Shown in pieces: positions 8,682-16,561 of a stretch of DNA of 64,000 nt. The stretch is taken from NCBI RefSeq assembly GCF_012726175.1, contig NZ_JAASAD010000007.1, forward strand, positions 124,001 to 188,000. Reading direction: 5' to 3'. The notes below the pieces were generated by a model. That model did no database searches. It was not told the origin of the DNA and saw nothing but the letters and a program-made list of their open reading frames with translations. A program made the translations under genes and the position numbers. The DNA comes from Micromonospora sp. HNM0581. Its GTDB lineage: Bacteria > Actinomycetota > Actinomycetes > Mycobacteriales > Micromonosporaceae. Position 1 is the first letter of the stretch. Each line of letters opens with the position of its first letter.

Positions 8682-10960
8682 CCGCGCGACTCAGCCTGCA
8701 CTACAAGGCCGAGGAAGAGCTCTACAAGCTCGACCGGACGGTCAAGGGACTGTTCTACGACTTCTGCCACCGGTTTCGGAAGAACCCAGATCAGCCCGGC
8801 CTGGATCTGAAGAAGCTCAAGGGCGACTCCCGCATCCACCGCGCCAAGATCAACCAGTCGTATCGGGCACTGCTCATTCCGGTCGAGACCGACGAGCGTG
8901 GCCGCCAGCACTGGCTGATCATCGCGGTCCGGCATCGCAAGGACGTCTACGACGAACTCCAGGTCGCGGTCAACCGCGTCACCGGAGAGCTGGAGTTCGT
9001 CGACCTCGCCGTGATGGGCGACAGCTCCCTGCAGCGTGCCGGGATCACGCTCACCCCGGCCGAGCCCGATGATGTAGCTCCAACGCCGGCTCCCATTCGA
9101 GATCCCGATCAGGTTCCAGACCGGCCGCCCCTACTCGGTGCCTACACGGCCGACCAACTCCGCGACCTCGGCGTTGCCGAGCAGCTCATCGACTTGGCCT
9201 TGGCTGTCACTACCGATGAGGAACTCGACCGACTCGTCTCGGGTGCACCGCTGCTTTCCAAGGACGTGCTCTACGGACTCGCGGCGGGGATGAGCATCGA
9301 CTCAGTGCTCGAAGAGGTGACTCGCCCGGTGAAACTGCCAACCGAGCCGGACCTCGCCGACATCTCCACCGCGGTCAGCCGAACCAATGTCTCGTCGATC
9401 GACGACGACGTGCAGGCTGCCCTAGACGAGGGTAGTTTCCGTAGCTGGAAGCACTACCTGCACCCGACCCAGGCCAAAACCGCTCGGCGTGAATACACCG
9501 GCCCGGCCCGCGTCTCCGGCGGTCCGGGCACCGGCAAGACCGTCGTCGCGCTGCACCGGGTCAAGTATCTCGTCGAGCAGCTGACCGACGACGGCGTGCA
9601 GATCCTGCTCACAACCTTCACCGCCAACCTCGCCGCCGACCTGCGGCTCCGCCTCACCTCCCTGATAAGCGAACCGAAGCTGCTGGCGAGGGTTGACGTC
9701 GTGCACATCGACCAGCTTGCCGCCCGTGTCATCGGTGAGAACACCGACCAGCGCAACCGGCGCAAGCGTATCAGCGATCACGCAGCTATGATCGAGATGC
9801 GGCAGCTCCTCCTCGAACTCGACGAAAAGCGCTGGGAGGCCGACTTTCTCCTCGACGAATGGGAGCAGGTCATTCTCGGCCAGGCACTGACAAGCCGGTC
9901 GGACTACTTCAGCGCCCGACGGGGCGGGCGTGGCCGCGCACTCACCCGCCCAGAACGCAGCCAGATCTGGAAGCTTATCGAGCAGTTCGCCGCTCGTCTG
10001 GACAAGCTCGGCGCCGAGACCTGGGGCCAGGCCGCTGAACGCGCCGCCCGCTTCGAGATCGAACGCGCCGCCGCAGCGGAGCGGTACCGGAGCTCGCCTG
10101 CGACGGCAGACGACAGCTCCGGCTCTCGGCCTTTCGCGTACCGGTACCGGCACGTGGTCGTCGACGAAGCCCAGGATCTGCGCGCCGCTCACTGGAAGAT
10201 GTTGCGCGCCATGGTTGAGCCAGGCCCGAATGACCTCTTCATCGCCGGCGACACCCATCAGCGGATCTATGACCACCAGGTCTCTTTGGGTGCTCTGGGC
10301 ATCAATATTCGGGGCCGCTCACGTCGGTTGACACTCAGCTACCGCACCACCCGCGAGATCCTGGAACACGCCCTCCGGATCGCCGAGGGCAACAAGACCG
10401 TCTACGACGATCTCGACGACGGCGTCGACAACCTCTGGGGATACCGGTCCGTGCTGCACGGCCCCACACCGACCTTCCTGGGATATCAGAACTGGCCGGG
10501 CGAACTGGCCGGCGTCGGCACACTGCTACAGGGATGGCGCGACGAACTCTCGACGGACGACGATGGCGCCCGCCAAGACCCGTCCGGCCACGTCGCGGTC
10601 GCGGTCGCGGATCACGAACAGCTGACCCAGGTCATCGAGTACCTGGAGAAACACGGCGGCCTGACCTGCGCCGAGCTCACTAAGGACGGGCCGCGTGGCG
10701 ACGGCGAGATTCACGTGGGGACGATGCACCGGTTCAAGGGCCTTGAGTATCAGCGGCTGGCGATTATCGGAGTGTGCAAGGGTGCGATCCCACGTCCCTA
10801 CATCGAACGCTACCGCCGGTCCGACCCGCAGCGGTACGAGCTCGAGCAACGGAAGGCCCGGTCGCTGCTGTTCGTCGCCGCGACCCGTGCCCGAGATGTA
10901 CTAGCCATCACCTGGCACGGTGCACCCAGCCCTTTATTGGATCCAATATTCAACGGCTGA
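8678..10960 (+). CDS. RelE-like domain fused to UvrD/Rep-type helicase
   Basis: A 760-aa protein whose ATG overlaps the giant-helicase stop (ATGA). Residues 1-100 have the pattern of a RelE/ParE fold: an N-terminal beta strand, a helix pair, then KLKGD...YRALLIPV and an AVRHRKDVY strand. A linker of about 170 residues leads to an SF1 helicase: Walker A GGPGTGKT near 282, Walker B VVVDEAQDL near 494, GDTHQRIYD, LSYRTTREI, GTMHRFKGLEY and VAATRARD near the C-terminus. It would unwind or translocate on DNA. The RelE-like part may act as a nuclease, a regulator or an interaction module; no catalytic set can be confirmed by eye. A TTA codon lies at 10934. It belongs to the same operon as the methyltransferase and giant helicase. 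Confidence 0.85.
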   Translation: MTARLSLHYKAEEELYKLDRTVKGLFYDFCHRFRKNPDQPGLDLKKLKGDSRIHRAKINQSYRALLIPVETDERGRQHWLIIAVRHRKDVYDELQVAVNRVTGELEFVDLAVMGDSSLQRAGITLTPAEPDDVAPTPAPIRDPDQVPDRPPLLGAYTADQLRDLGVAEQLIDLALAVTTDEELDRLVSGAPLLSKDVLYGLAAGMSIDSVLEEVTRPVKLPTEPDLADISTAVSRTNVSSIDDDVQAALDEGSFRSWKHYLHPTQAKTARREYTGPARVSGGPGTGKTVVALHRVKYLVEQLTDDGVQILLTTFTANLAADLRLRLTSLISEPKLLARVDVVHIDQLAARVIGENTDQRNRRKRISDHAAMIEMRQLLLELDEKRWEADFLLDEWEQVILGQALTSRSDYFSARRGGRGRALTRPERSQIWKLIEQFAARLDKLGAETWGQAAERAARFEIERAAAAERYRSSPATADDSSGSRPFAYRYRHVVVDEAQDLRAAHWKMLRAMVEPGPNDLFIAGDTHQRIYDHQVSLGALGINIRGRSRRLTLSYRTTREILEHALRIAEGNKTVYDDLDDGVDNLWGYRSVLHGPTPTFLGYQNWPGELAGVGTLLQGWRDELSTDDDGARQDPSGHVAVAVADHEQLTQVIEYLEKHGGLTCAELTKDGPRGDGEIHVGTMHRFKGLEYQRLAIIGVCKGAIPRPYIERYRRSDPQRYELEQRKARSLLFVAATRARDVLAITWHGAPSPLLDPIFNG

Positions 10961-11010
10961 GACCGCCCTGATGCGTGCTCGATTCGGGCTGCGCCGTTCC
11001 CTCGCCTGTC

Positions 11011-12612
11011 TTAGCTACTGGCGGTTGCAGCGCTGGCACCGTCTGGTCCGGTGGTCGCGGTCCGAGGGCGCTTGATGCCGATCAGGACGTCTTTGCCGAG
11101 GTGCTCTTTGATCAGGTACGTGAGGCGGTTGCCGTCGATGAGTTCGATCCGTCCGTGTTCGCGGGCCTTTTGCCAGGAGCGGGGTGTGAACCATGAGGTG
11201 GTGACGAGGATGCCGTGTCCGGCCTTTTTCTCTTCGATGGCGCCGGCGAGTTCGCGGATGTGGCTGACGCCCACGGCGTCCTTGTAGCGTTTGGCCTGCA
11301 CGATGCTCAGCCGGCCGAGCAGGGCTGAGCGGTTGACGACGACGGCGTCGACTCCGTCGTCGTAGTTCTGTTCGGTGGTCCAGCTTTCCACGCCCATCGC
11401 CTCGAAGATCTGCCGGACGAGGTGTTCGAACTCGGTGGGGCTCATCTTCATCAGGTCGGGGCGCGAGTCGAGCGTGGAGACGGCGTCCATGCCGTCGACG
11501 AAGGAGAATTTCGTCAGGTCGAAGTCCAGGATCGGAGTGATCGGTTCCAGTTCGTACGGGTGCGGCGAGACGAGGGCGTTGAGGTGGCGCAGGCACACCT
11601 CGGGGCGGACCTGGGCGAGGACGAGCTGGGCGAACAACTCACGTTCGACGTTGAGGCTGATCAGGCAGGGGTATTCACGCTGCCCGGTGCCGGGGTTGAT
11701 CGCGTCGACGTGGCCGTTGAACCCGATGCTGGCAAGCTGCGGATCGGCTTCGAACAGGTTGTGCAATGTCAGGAGCGCTACCTGGGCGACGAGCGATCGG
11801 TACAGCTCGCTGGTTTCCTTCGTGGGTCGTGGGACCGGTTGGATCTCGTCGCGGGTCTGGACGTACTTGTATCCACGCACGGTGGGTACAGCGTCGCGGC
11901 CGGGGAGCTGCATGCGTACGACGATCTGCGCCTGCTGGGGACTGAGGGTGATCTCCGCGCGCCGGGGGAAGTCGTCTGGCAGGGGCACCTGGTTGAGGGT
12001 GAGCCCGATGACTGACTCGACGGTCTTTCGGTCTCGGGCGCGGTAGTTGGTGATCAGTTGCTCGACGTGTCGGTTGTGTTCCTCAACCTCCGCCAGATGT
12101 TGTCGGACCCGCTCGTCGTGATTGCTGCGTGCCGCGTCGAGCCGCCGACGCCGGTCGGCGTCGGCGGCCTGCCATGCCTGCATGGCCTGCTGATGGGCGG
12201 CGCGGGCATGGGCGAGCTGCTGCTGGTAACGGCTCTGCCCGCCGAGGAGCCGGCTGACCATGCCGGGCTGCGGTGGCACGAACTGCTCCCAGGCCGGCTG
12301 CGCGGCAACCGCGGCGAGGTCGCCCGGATTGAATGGCTGCTGCGAGGGCTGACGCTTGAGCGAGGTCAGGTCGATTCGAGCGGTGTGGCGTAGGCCGGAG
12401 GTGAGGATCGCCTGGAGCTGCCGTGCCCGGGTCTCGACCTCGGCAGTCCTTAGCTCGGTCTCGCGCTTCTGGTCGGCGATGTGCTGGTCTCGTTTCGCCC
12501 GATCAGCGGCCTTGGCCGCAGCTGCGGTGGCGCGCTGTTGCCGCTCGAGTTCCCGTGCCTGTTGGCGTTGCCAGCGTTCCGACTCATTCGGCGAGGGAGA
12601 CCTACGCGCCAT
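11011..12612 (-). CDS. Mrr-like restriction endonuclease with N-terminal coiled coil
   Basis: A 533-aa protein. The first 75 residues are rich in Q, R, E and A and should form a coiled coil or extended helix; another long helical stretch (near 125-190) precedes the middle region. The C-terminal 130 residues match the Mrr_cat / type IV restriction endonuclease domain: MSPTEFEHLVRQIFEAMG, an acidic YDDGVDAVV strand, then VQAKRY, the QxK form of the PD-(D/E)XK active site, and a HGILVTTSWFT segment. The expected activity is cleavage of DNA, often of modified DNA. It converges on the helicase operon with a 50-bp gap, so it is a separate transcription unit, but its position fits a shared defence island. 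Confidence 0.85.
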   Translation of the reverse strand: MARRSPSPNESERWQRQQARELERQQRATAAAAKAADRAKRDQHIADQKRETELRTAEVETRARQLQAILTSGLRHTARIDLTSLKRQPSQQPFNPGDLAAVAAQPAWEQFVPPQPGMVSRLLGGQSRYQQQLAHARAAHQQAMQAWQAADADRRRRLDAARSNHDERVRQHLAEVEEHNRHVEQLITNYRARDRKTVESVIGLTLNQVPLPDDFPRRAEITLSPQQAQIVVRMQLPGRDAVPTVRGYKYVQTRDEIQPVPRPTKETSELYRSLVAQVALLTLHNLFEADPQLASIGFNGHVDAINPGTGQREYPCLISLNVERELFAQLVLAQVRPEVCLRHLNALVSPHPYELEPITPILDFDLTKFSFVDGMDAVSTLDSRPDLMKMSPTEFEHLVRQIFEAMGVESWTTEQNYDDGVDAVVVNRSALLGRLSIVQAKRYKDAVGVSHIRELAGAIEEKKAGHGILVTTSWFTPRSWQKAREHGRIELIDGNRLTYLIKEHLGKDVLIGIKRPRTATTGPDGASAATASS

Positions 12613-12944
12613 CCAGTTGCCTCCGGTGAACTCGGGCTGCTGCTTCAGCGCGGCCAGGCTATCGCTGGTGATCGGCCTCGTCTAGCCGTGCGTAGCCGAA
12701 TCATTACTTGAGGCGTCCGAGTGTCGTGCTGCCTCTCGCCCCGCCCTGCGGACGCCGCGAATCGCGGTTGCGTGCTGCGACGGTCCTTCTTGGCCGGTGC
12801 CGACAGTGCGGCCGTGAAGCGCGCCAACCTGTGACGTGGCGCTGGTCGGCGGGGCCCGCAGCGGCCGACGCGATCGGTACCGTCTCGGCAATGAGCCGCG
12901 AGCCTTCGCGCATGAGGTCGAGGACGGATGGCGCCCAACCATGA
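12613..12944. other. Intergenic stretch without a supportable gene
   Basis: About 330 bp upstream of the Mrr-like gene. Reading frames here show no recognisable domain, no good ribosome site and no codon bias. It probably contains the promoter of the Mrr-like gene and decayed sequence connected with the BTAD fragment that follows. Confidence 0.5.
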
Positions 12945-13313
12945 ACGACCCCCGACTCGAAGGATCTGCCGCAGTCGATACGTAGCGACGGCGCGGACGG
13001 AGTCGAGGGGCACGACACCCGACACCGCCTCGCCAAGCAGGTCAACACCGGAGCCAAGCAGGTGCAGGTCCGCGTACTCGGCCCACCGGCGATCCTCGAC
13101 GTCCCCGACAGACAACATGTCCGGTCGCAGGCAGTCGAGTTCCTCGTCCATCTCATCGTGCAGGGCGGATCGGCGTACCAACAAGAGATCCTGGATGACC
13201 TCATGCCCGAGCCGCCGCGCCGGCTGGCTGCGCAGCGCCTACACACCTACACCTACAACCTGCGCCGAATCTGCACCCTCATCGGCGGCGAGAACACCTA
13301 CCGGATCGCCTGA
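12945..13313 (+). pseudogene. Fragment of a BTAD/SARP-type regulator DNA-binding domain
   Basis: The frame is open from just after a stop at 12942 and has no ATG; GTG 13062 is the only plausible start. The segment VRVLGPPAILD ... RLHTYTYNLRR ... GGENTY matches the winged-helix part of the bacterial transcriptional activator domain found in LysM/BTAD or SARP proteins. In intact relatives the domain continues with the C-terminal part of the wing and a BTAD helical repeat, but here a stop follows GGENTYRIA. It is therefore most simply a relic lacking both ends. An 83-aa stand-alone wHTH protein started at 13062 cannot be excluded. Confidence 0.6.
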
Positions 13314-13516
13314 TCTCCACGAGCCTCAGCCAACCTCGTGTCCGGTTAGGCCAACCGTTCCCGCGAACCGCATCGATCGGCAGAAGTCATTGAGCACTGC
13401 CCGATGCCGGTGGGCTGGGCAGACATGGGGGCGCGACGCCAACTCAGCCAGCGCCTCGCTGCGGGACGGCTGCAATGGGCGCCCCGACGCGTGGGCGGGG
13501 CCGCTAATCTGGCGGC

Positions 13517-14038
13517 GTGCGTACGGTGGAACTGCTTTGTTCGGCGGAGTTGGACACCGCCGTGCGGTCGGCGTGGGGCAGGCTCGGTGCTGCCGGTCTG
13601 CCCAGCCTGGCCCGCAACATCCATCCGACGAATCGTCCGCACCTGACTCTCGCCGCGGTTGACGACTTTCCGCCTGGTGCCGTCGCCCGCCTCGCCGCTC
13701 TCCTGGATGAGGCGCTGCCGCTGCCGGCGCGGCTCGGCGATGTGACGGTGCTGGAGGGTAGTGCGCCGCTGGTGTGGCTGGTGGAGCCGGGCGCCAGGTT
13801 GGTCGAGCTGCACCGGGCGGTGTGGCAGGTGCTGGCTGACGGGCGCGGCTGTGGTCCGTGGCACGACCCGGACCGCTGGACGCCGCATCTCAGCCTTGGG
13901 CTTCGCTTCCGTGACGCCGACCGGACGCTGGCGCGTGCCGTGGTGGGGGCCGCGCCTGCCGGATCGTTCGTGGCGGCCCGGAGTTACGACAGCGCCGGCC
14001 GGTCGGTGCGGCACCTGGCCGGATCGCGGTTGCTCTGA
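13517..14038 (+). CDS. 2'-5' RNA ligase / cyclic phosphodiesterase superfamily protein
   Basis: A 173-aa protein starting at GTG with two H-x-T/S motifs of the 2H phosphoesterase superfamily: HLTL near residue 42 and HLSL near residue 124. The spacing and length suit ThpR/LigT-like enzymes, which hydrolyse 2',3'-cyclic phosphates or act on RNA ends. It stands alone, downstream of the BTAD relic and upstream of the L32 leader. The substrate cannot be deduced. Confidence 0.8.
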   Translation: MRTVELLCSAELDTAVRSAWGRLGAAGLPSLARNIHPTNRPHLTLAAVDDFPPGAVARLAALLDEALPLPARLGDVTVLEGSAPLVWLVEPGARLVELHRAVWQVLADGRGCGPWHDPDRWTPHLSLGLRFRDADRTLARAVVGAAPAGSFVAARSYDSAGRSVRHLAGSRLL

Positions 14039-14175
14039 ATTTTCGGTCAAGGGTGGCGGCTTCGGTCGAGTGGGCGCGCCGGCTCGTGGGTGCGACGTCG
14101 AGGGCTGTCGGTTCGCCCGGCCGCGGCCAACGTTCCTGGCACCGCACCGGCGCAACGTGTCACGTTGCTATGTAC

Positions 14176-14190
14176 AATGAAAACCGTTGC
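14176..14190 (+). promoter_or_regulatory. Candidate Zur-type operator upstream of rpmF
   Basis: A 15-bp imperfect dyad (CAAYG, five bases, CRTTG) with a core AATGAAAAC similar to one half of actinobacterial Zur boxes. It lies about 170 bp upstream of the cysteine-free L32 gene, a class of gene commonly repressed by Zur. The right half is degenerate, so this is a candidate only. Confidence 0.35.
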
Positions 14191-14238
14191 CCCTAGATCT
14201 TGGTGACGGTGCCGCGGAAGCTGTCCTGGCTTCTCGAT

Positions 14239-14269
14239 CGCCAACTCCGTGACAGATGCAGAGTTGGCG
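14239..14269 (+). promoter_or_regulatory. Perfect 9-bp hairpin in the leader of rpmF
   Basis: CGCCAACTC at 14239-14247 is exactly complementary to GAGTTGGCG at 14261-14269 with a 13-nt loop. It lies about 95 nt before the L32 start and is not followed by a U-tract, so a leader RNA structure or dyad operator is more likely than a simple terminator. Confidence 0.5.
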
Positions 14270-14362
14270 GACTGTGGACTGGTCGGGAGTGGGCCGGGGA
14301 GTCCCGGTTCTGGCCGGTCGCACGTTGCCGATCTTGTAACTGCTCAACCCGCAGGAGTTCCG

Positions 14363-14539
14363 ATGGCTGTCCCGAAGCGGCGCATGTCTCGCAGCAACAC
14401 CCGTCATCGTCGCGCCAACTGGAAGGCGGTGCCGGTCGACCTGGTGCCCATCCAGATCGGCAGTATGACCTACCGCGTTCCTCGGCGCCTCGTCCGCGCC
14501 GTACAGCTCGGCCACATCGATCCGACCAGCTTGCGCTGA
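14363..14539 (+). CDS. rpmF: 50S ribosomal protein L32, cysteine-free (zinc-independent) paralogue
   Basis: A 58-aa basic protein beginning [17 protein letters not shown], the classic L32 N-terminus, followed by a central W and a short tail. It has no cysteine, whereas the housekeeping form usually carries a zinc ribbon. Such C-minus paralogues replace the zinc-binding protein when zinc is scarce. ATG 14363 has a GCAGGAG ribosome site 5-6 nt upstream. The neighbouring CobW-type GTPase and metal-sensing ArsR regulator support a zinc-starvation role. Confidence 0.93.
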   Translation: MAVPKRRMSRSNTRHRRANWKAVPVDLVPIQIGSMTYRVPRRLVRAVQLGHIDPTSLR

Positions 14540-14619
14540 GCCGATGCCGATCGGTCCGGCTACTCCCGGTCGGCTGGTGAGTGCCGGCACGGGGCTGTTC
14601 GGGGCGATCGGAGAGTGAT

Positions 14620-15687
14620 GTGACCGACCTGAGGGGCCGCCAAGGCAGTGCCGTGCCCGGGCTCGGCACCTCAGGTCGGGTGCCCGTCATCGCGCTTACC
14701 GGCTATCTGGGCGCAGGCAAGACGAGTCTGCTCAACCACCTGCTGCGTCGGCCCGGTGCGCGCCTGGGCGTCGTCGTCAACGACTTCGGCACGCTGAACG
14801 TGGACGCAGCGCTCGTGACCGGGCAGATCGACGAGGCTGAGGTCATCTCCGGCGGCTGCATCTGCCACCTGCCAGACGCTGGTGGTCTGCACGACGCACT
14901 GCACCGCCTTTCCAGGCCTCGGCTGCGGCTGGACGCGATCCTGGTGGAGGCCAGCGGCGTGGCCGAGCCGGCCGATCTTGCGCGTCTCATCAGGTTCGGC
15001 CGCGTCAGGGGGATCCGGCCCGGTGGCCTCGTCGAAGTGATCGACGCCGTTGAGCACTTCCGTACGGTGGACCTCCGGCCGGAGCCCCCCGCCCGGTACG
15101 CGTCGGCGACGCTCGTCGTCGTCAACAAGACGGATCTGCTGCCGTCCGCGAGTCGTGACCGGGTGGTCGACCGGATCCGGGAGCGAGTGCGGCTACGCCA
15201 CCCGTACGTGCAGATCGTCACTGCCCGGCACAGTCGGATCGACCCGATGCTCGTGTTCGACAGTGCCGCCGACGTCGATCCGGTCGACGAGCTTCCGCTC
15301 GCTGAGATGATTCGCGGTCAGAACGACGACCACCACGACCATGAGCATGCGCGGGCAGCCTCGGTGGAGCTGGCGCGCCCGGTTGCTCCGAGCATGCTTG
15401 TCGACCTGGTCGAAGACCCGCCTGCCGGTGTCTACCGGCTGAAGGGTCGGGTTCGGGTGCGTGGTTCTCGGCAGGTACAGGGCTTCGCCGTGCATGTCGT
15501 TGGAGCGCAGATCCATGTCACGCCGCTGCCGGAGCCACCGGTGGTCGGTGAACTCGTCGCGATCGGCATGCACCTGGATCAGATCGCCGTGCAACAGCGG
15601 CTGGACGCGGTTTCGGCGGCGCCGACCGACCGGCTGGATACTGTCGGGCTACGACGGTTGCGCCGCTACTGCCGGCTCAGCAGATGA
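14620..15687 (+). CDS. CobW/COG0523 family G3E GTPase, putative zinc metallochaperone
   Basis: A 355-aa GTPase. Walker A GYLGAGKTS lies near residues 28-36, the metal-binding motif GGCICHLP (a CXC variant of the usual CXCC) near 78-85, a VNKTDLLP G4-like motif further on, and a His-rich loop DDHHDHEH near 236-243. The C-terminal part is the CobW_C domain (YRLKGRVRV). Family members deliver zinc or other metals at the cost of GTP. GTG 14620 is preferred over the upstream GTG 14581 because GGAGAG lies just before it and 14581 would give an untypical basic leader. It follows rpmF by 80 bp, so co-transcription is plausible. Confidence 0.88.
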   Translation: MTDLRGRQGSAVPGLGTSGRVPVIALTGYLGAGKTSLLNHLLRRPGARLGVVVNDFGTLNVDAALVTGQIDEAEVISGGCICHLPDAGGLHDALHRLSRPRLRLDAILVEASGVAEPADLARLIRFGRVRGIRPGGLVEVIDAVEHFRTVDLRPEPPARYASATLVVVNKTDLLPSASRDRVVDRIRERVRLRHPYVQIVTARHSRIDPMLVFDSAADVDPVDELPLAEMIRGQNDDHHDHEHARAASVELARPVAPSMLVDLVEDPPAGVYRLKGRVRVRGSRQVQGFAVHVVGAQIHVTPLPEPPVVGELVAIGMHLDQIAVQQRLDAVSAAPTDRLDTVGLRRLRRYCRLSR

Positions 15688-15831
15688 CCCGCTTGCTGCG
15701 GGCGACTCGGTGTTCCGTGCCTGGCCGCCCGGACCGGGTGCGGACAGTGACCATCCGACCGCTGTGTTGCAAATGACTGTCGTTATGTATAGGTCTTCCG
15801 CCGGGCGCGTCCTGTTCCGTACTGTGCGTAC

Positions 15832-16155
15832 GTGGAGACGGTGACCCATGGGCAGGTCCTTGCCCGCTTCGGCCACGCACTGGCTGACCCGCTGCGTGCC
15901 CGGCTCCTGCTTGCGCTGCGTGACGGCCCGGGATATCCGGCAGATTTGGCGGACCTGCTCGGTACCAGTCGGCAGAACCTCTCTAACCACCTGGCCTGCC
16001 TGCGCGGCTGTGGTCTCGTCGTAGGGGTTCCTGAGGGGCGGCGCACCCGTTACGAACTGGCCGACGGCCGTCTTGCCCACGCCCTCGGTGATCTGCTCGG
16101 CCTGGTTCTCGCTGTGGACCCTGCCTGCGCTGTCCCGGCGGGGGACGGCTGTTGA
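15832..16155 (+). CDS. ArsR/SmtB-family metal sensor, CmtR-like
   Basis: A 107-aa winged-helix repressor. The core matches CmtR of Mycobacterium: FGHALADPLRARLLLAL, then the recognition-helix segment SNHLACLRGCGLVV with cysteines at 56 and 60, and a C-terminal cysteine at 99 (DPACAV). In CmtR the equivalent three cysteines bind Cd(II)/Pb(II). A further cysteine ends the protein. It lies 144 bp after the CobW gene with its own upstream region (TTGCAA at 15767), so it may be autoregulated. The sensed metal is inferred from cysteine spacing. Confidence 0.85.
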   Translation: METVTHGQVLARFGHALADPLRARLLLALRDGPGYPADLADLLGTSRQNLSNHLACLRGCGLVVGVPEGRRTRYELADGRLAHALGDLLGLVLAVDPACAVPAGDGC

Positions 16156-16490
16156 TCCGGCCGGTCTGATGTCGCCTCCGCTGTCCACGCTGACACCGCG
16201 TTCGAGTAGGCGCTGCACGATGAGCCGAACCCGGTCGAGGTGGCCGTCGGGCTCGCCACGGTCTGTCGCCTGCTGGCCATGGTCTCGTGACATGCCGAGG
16301 GCCAACCCGCTCCTGGTGCCGCGGTGAGCGCGCTCAGCATCTGGCCCGGGCAACGCCGCGAACGCGCCCGCATGCGCAGCCGACGACAACGACGCTGAGG
16401 CCACCTCGCCACCGCCGCCGGCGGCATGTCGGTCCTGTGCGGTGACGGCCTGAGCCCTCGCCGCAGCGTCGACCTCCGCGGTATTCAGTG
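16156..16490. other. Intergenic stretch, possibly decayed coding DNA
   Basis: About 335 bp between the metal sensor and the PadR promoter. Short fragments with coding-like composition are interrupted by stops (for example a frame ending near 16288 and another near 16398). No domain was recognised in any frame. Confidence 0.4.
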
Positions 16491-16549
16491 TTGCTATCTA
16501 CCGGTACCTAGTGTTACCTTCTACCGCTAGTAAGCACTACTTACTAGCG
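16491..16549 (+). promoter_or_regulatory. PadR promoter and palindromic operator
   Basis: CGCTAGTAAG (16525-16534) and CTTACTAGCG (16540-16549) form a perfect 10-bp inverted repeat with a 5-bp spacer. Just upstream a -35-like TTGCTA (16491) and a -10-like TACCTT (16515) are 18 bp apart. The dyad lies between promoter and start codon, where an autorepressing PadR dimer would bind. Confidence 0.7.
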
Positions 16550-16561
16550 AGGGGCGGGGGC

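Noticed and set aside
12645..13246. Minus-strand open frames upstream of the Mrr-like gene
   Set aside because: Arg/Pro/Cys-rich translations without domain or ribosome site; the plus strand holds the BTAD relic.
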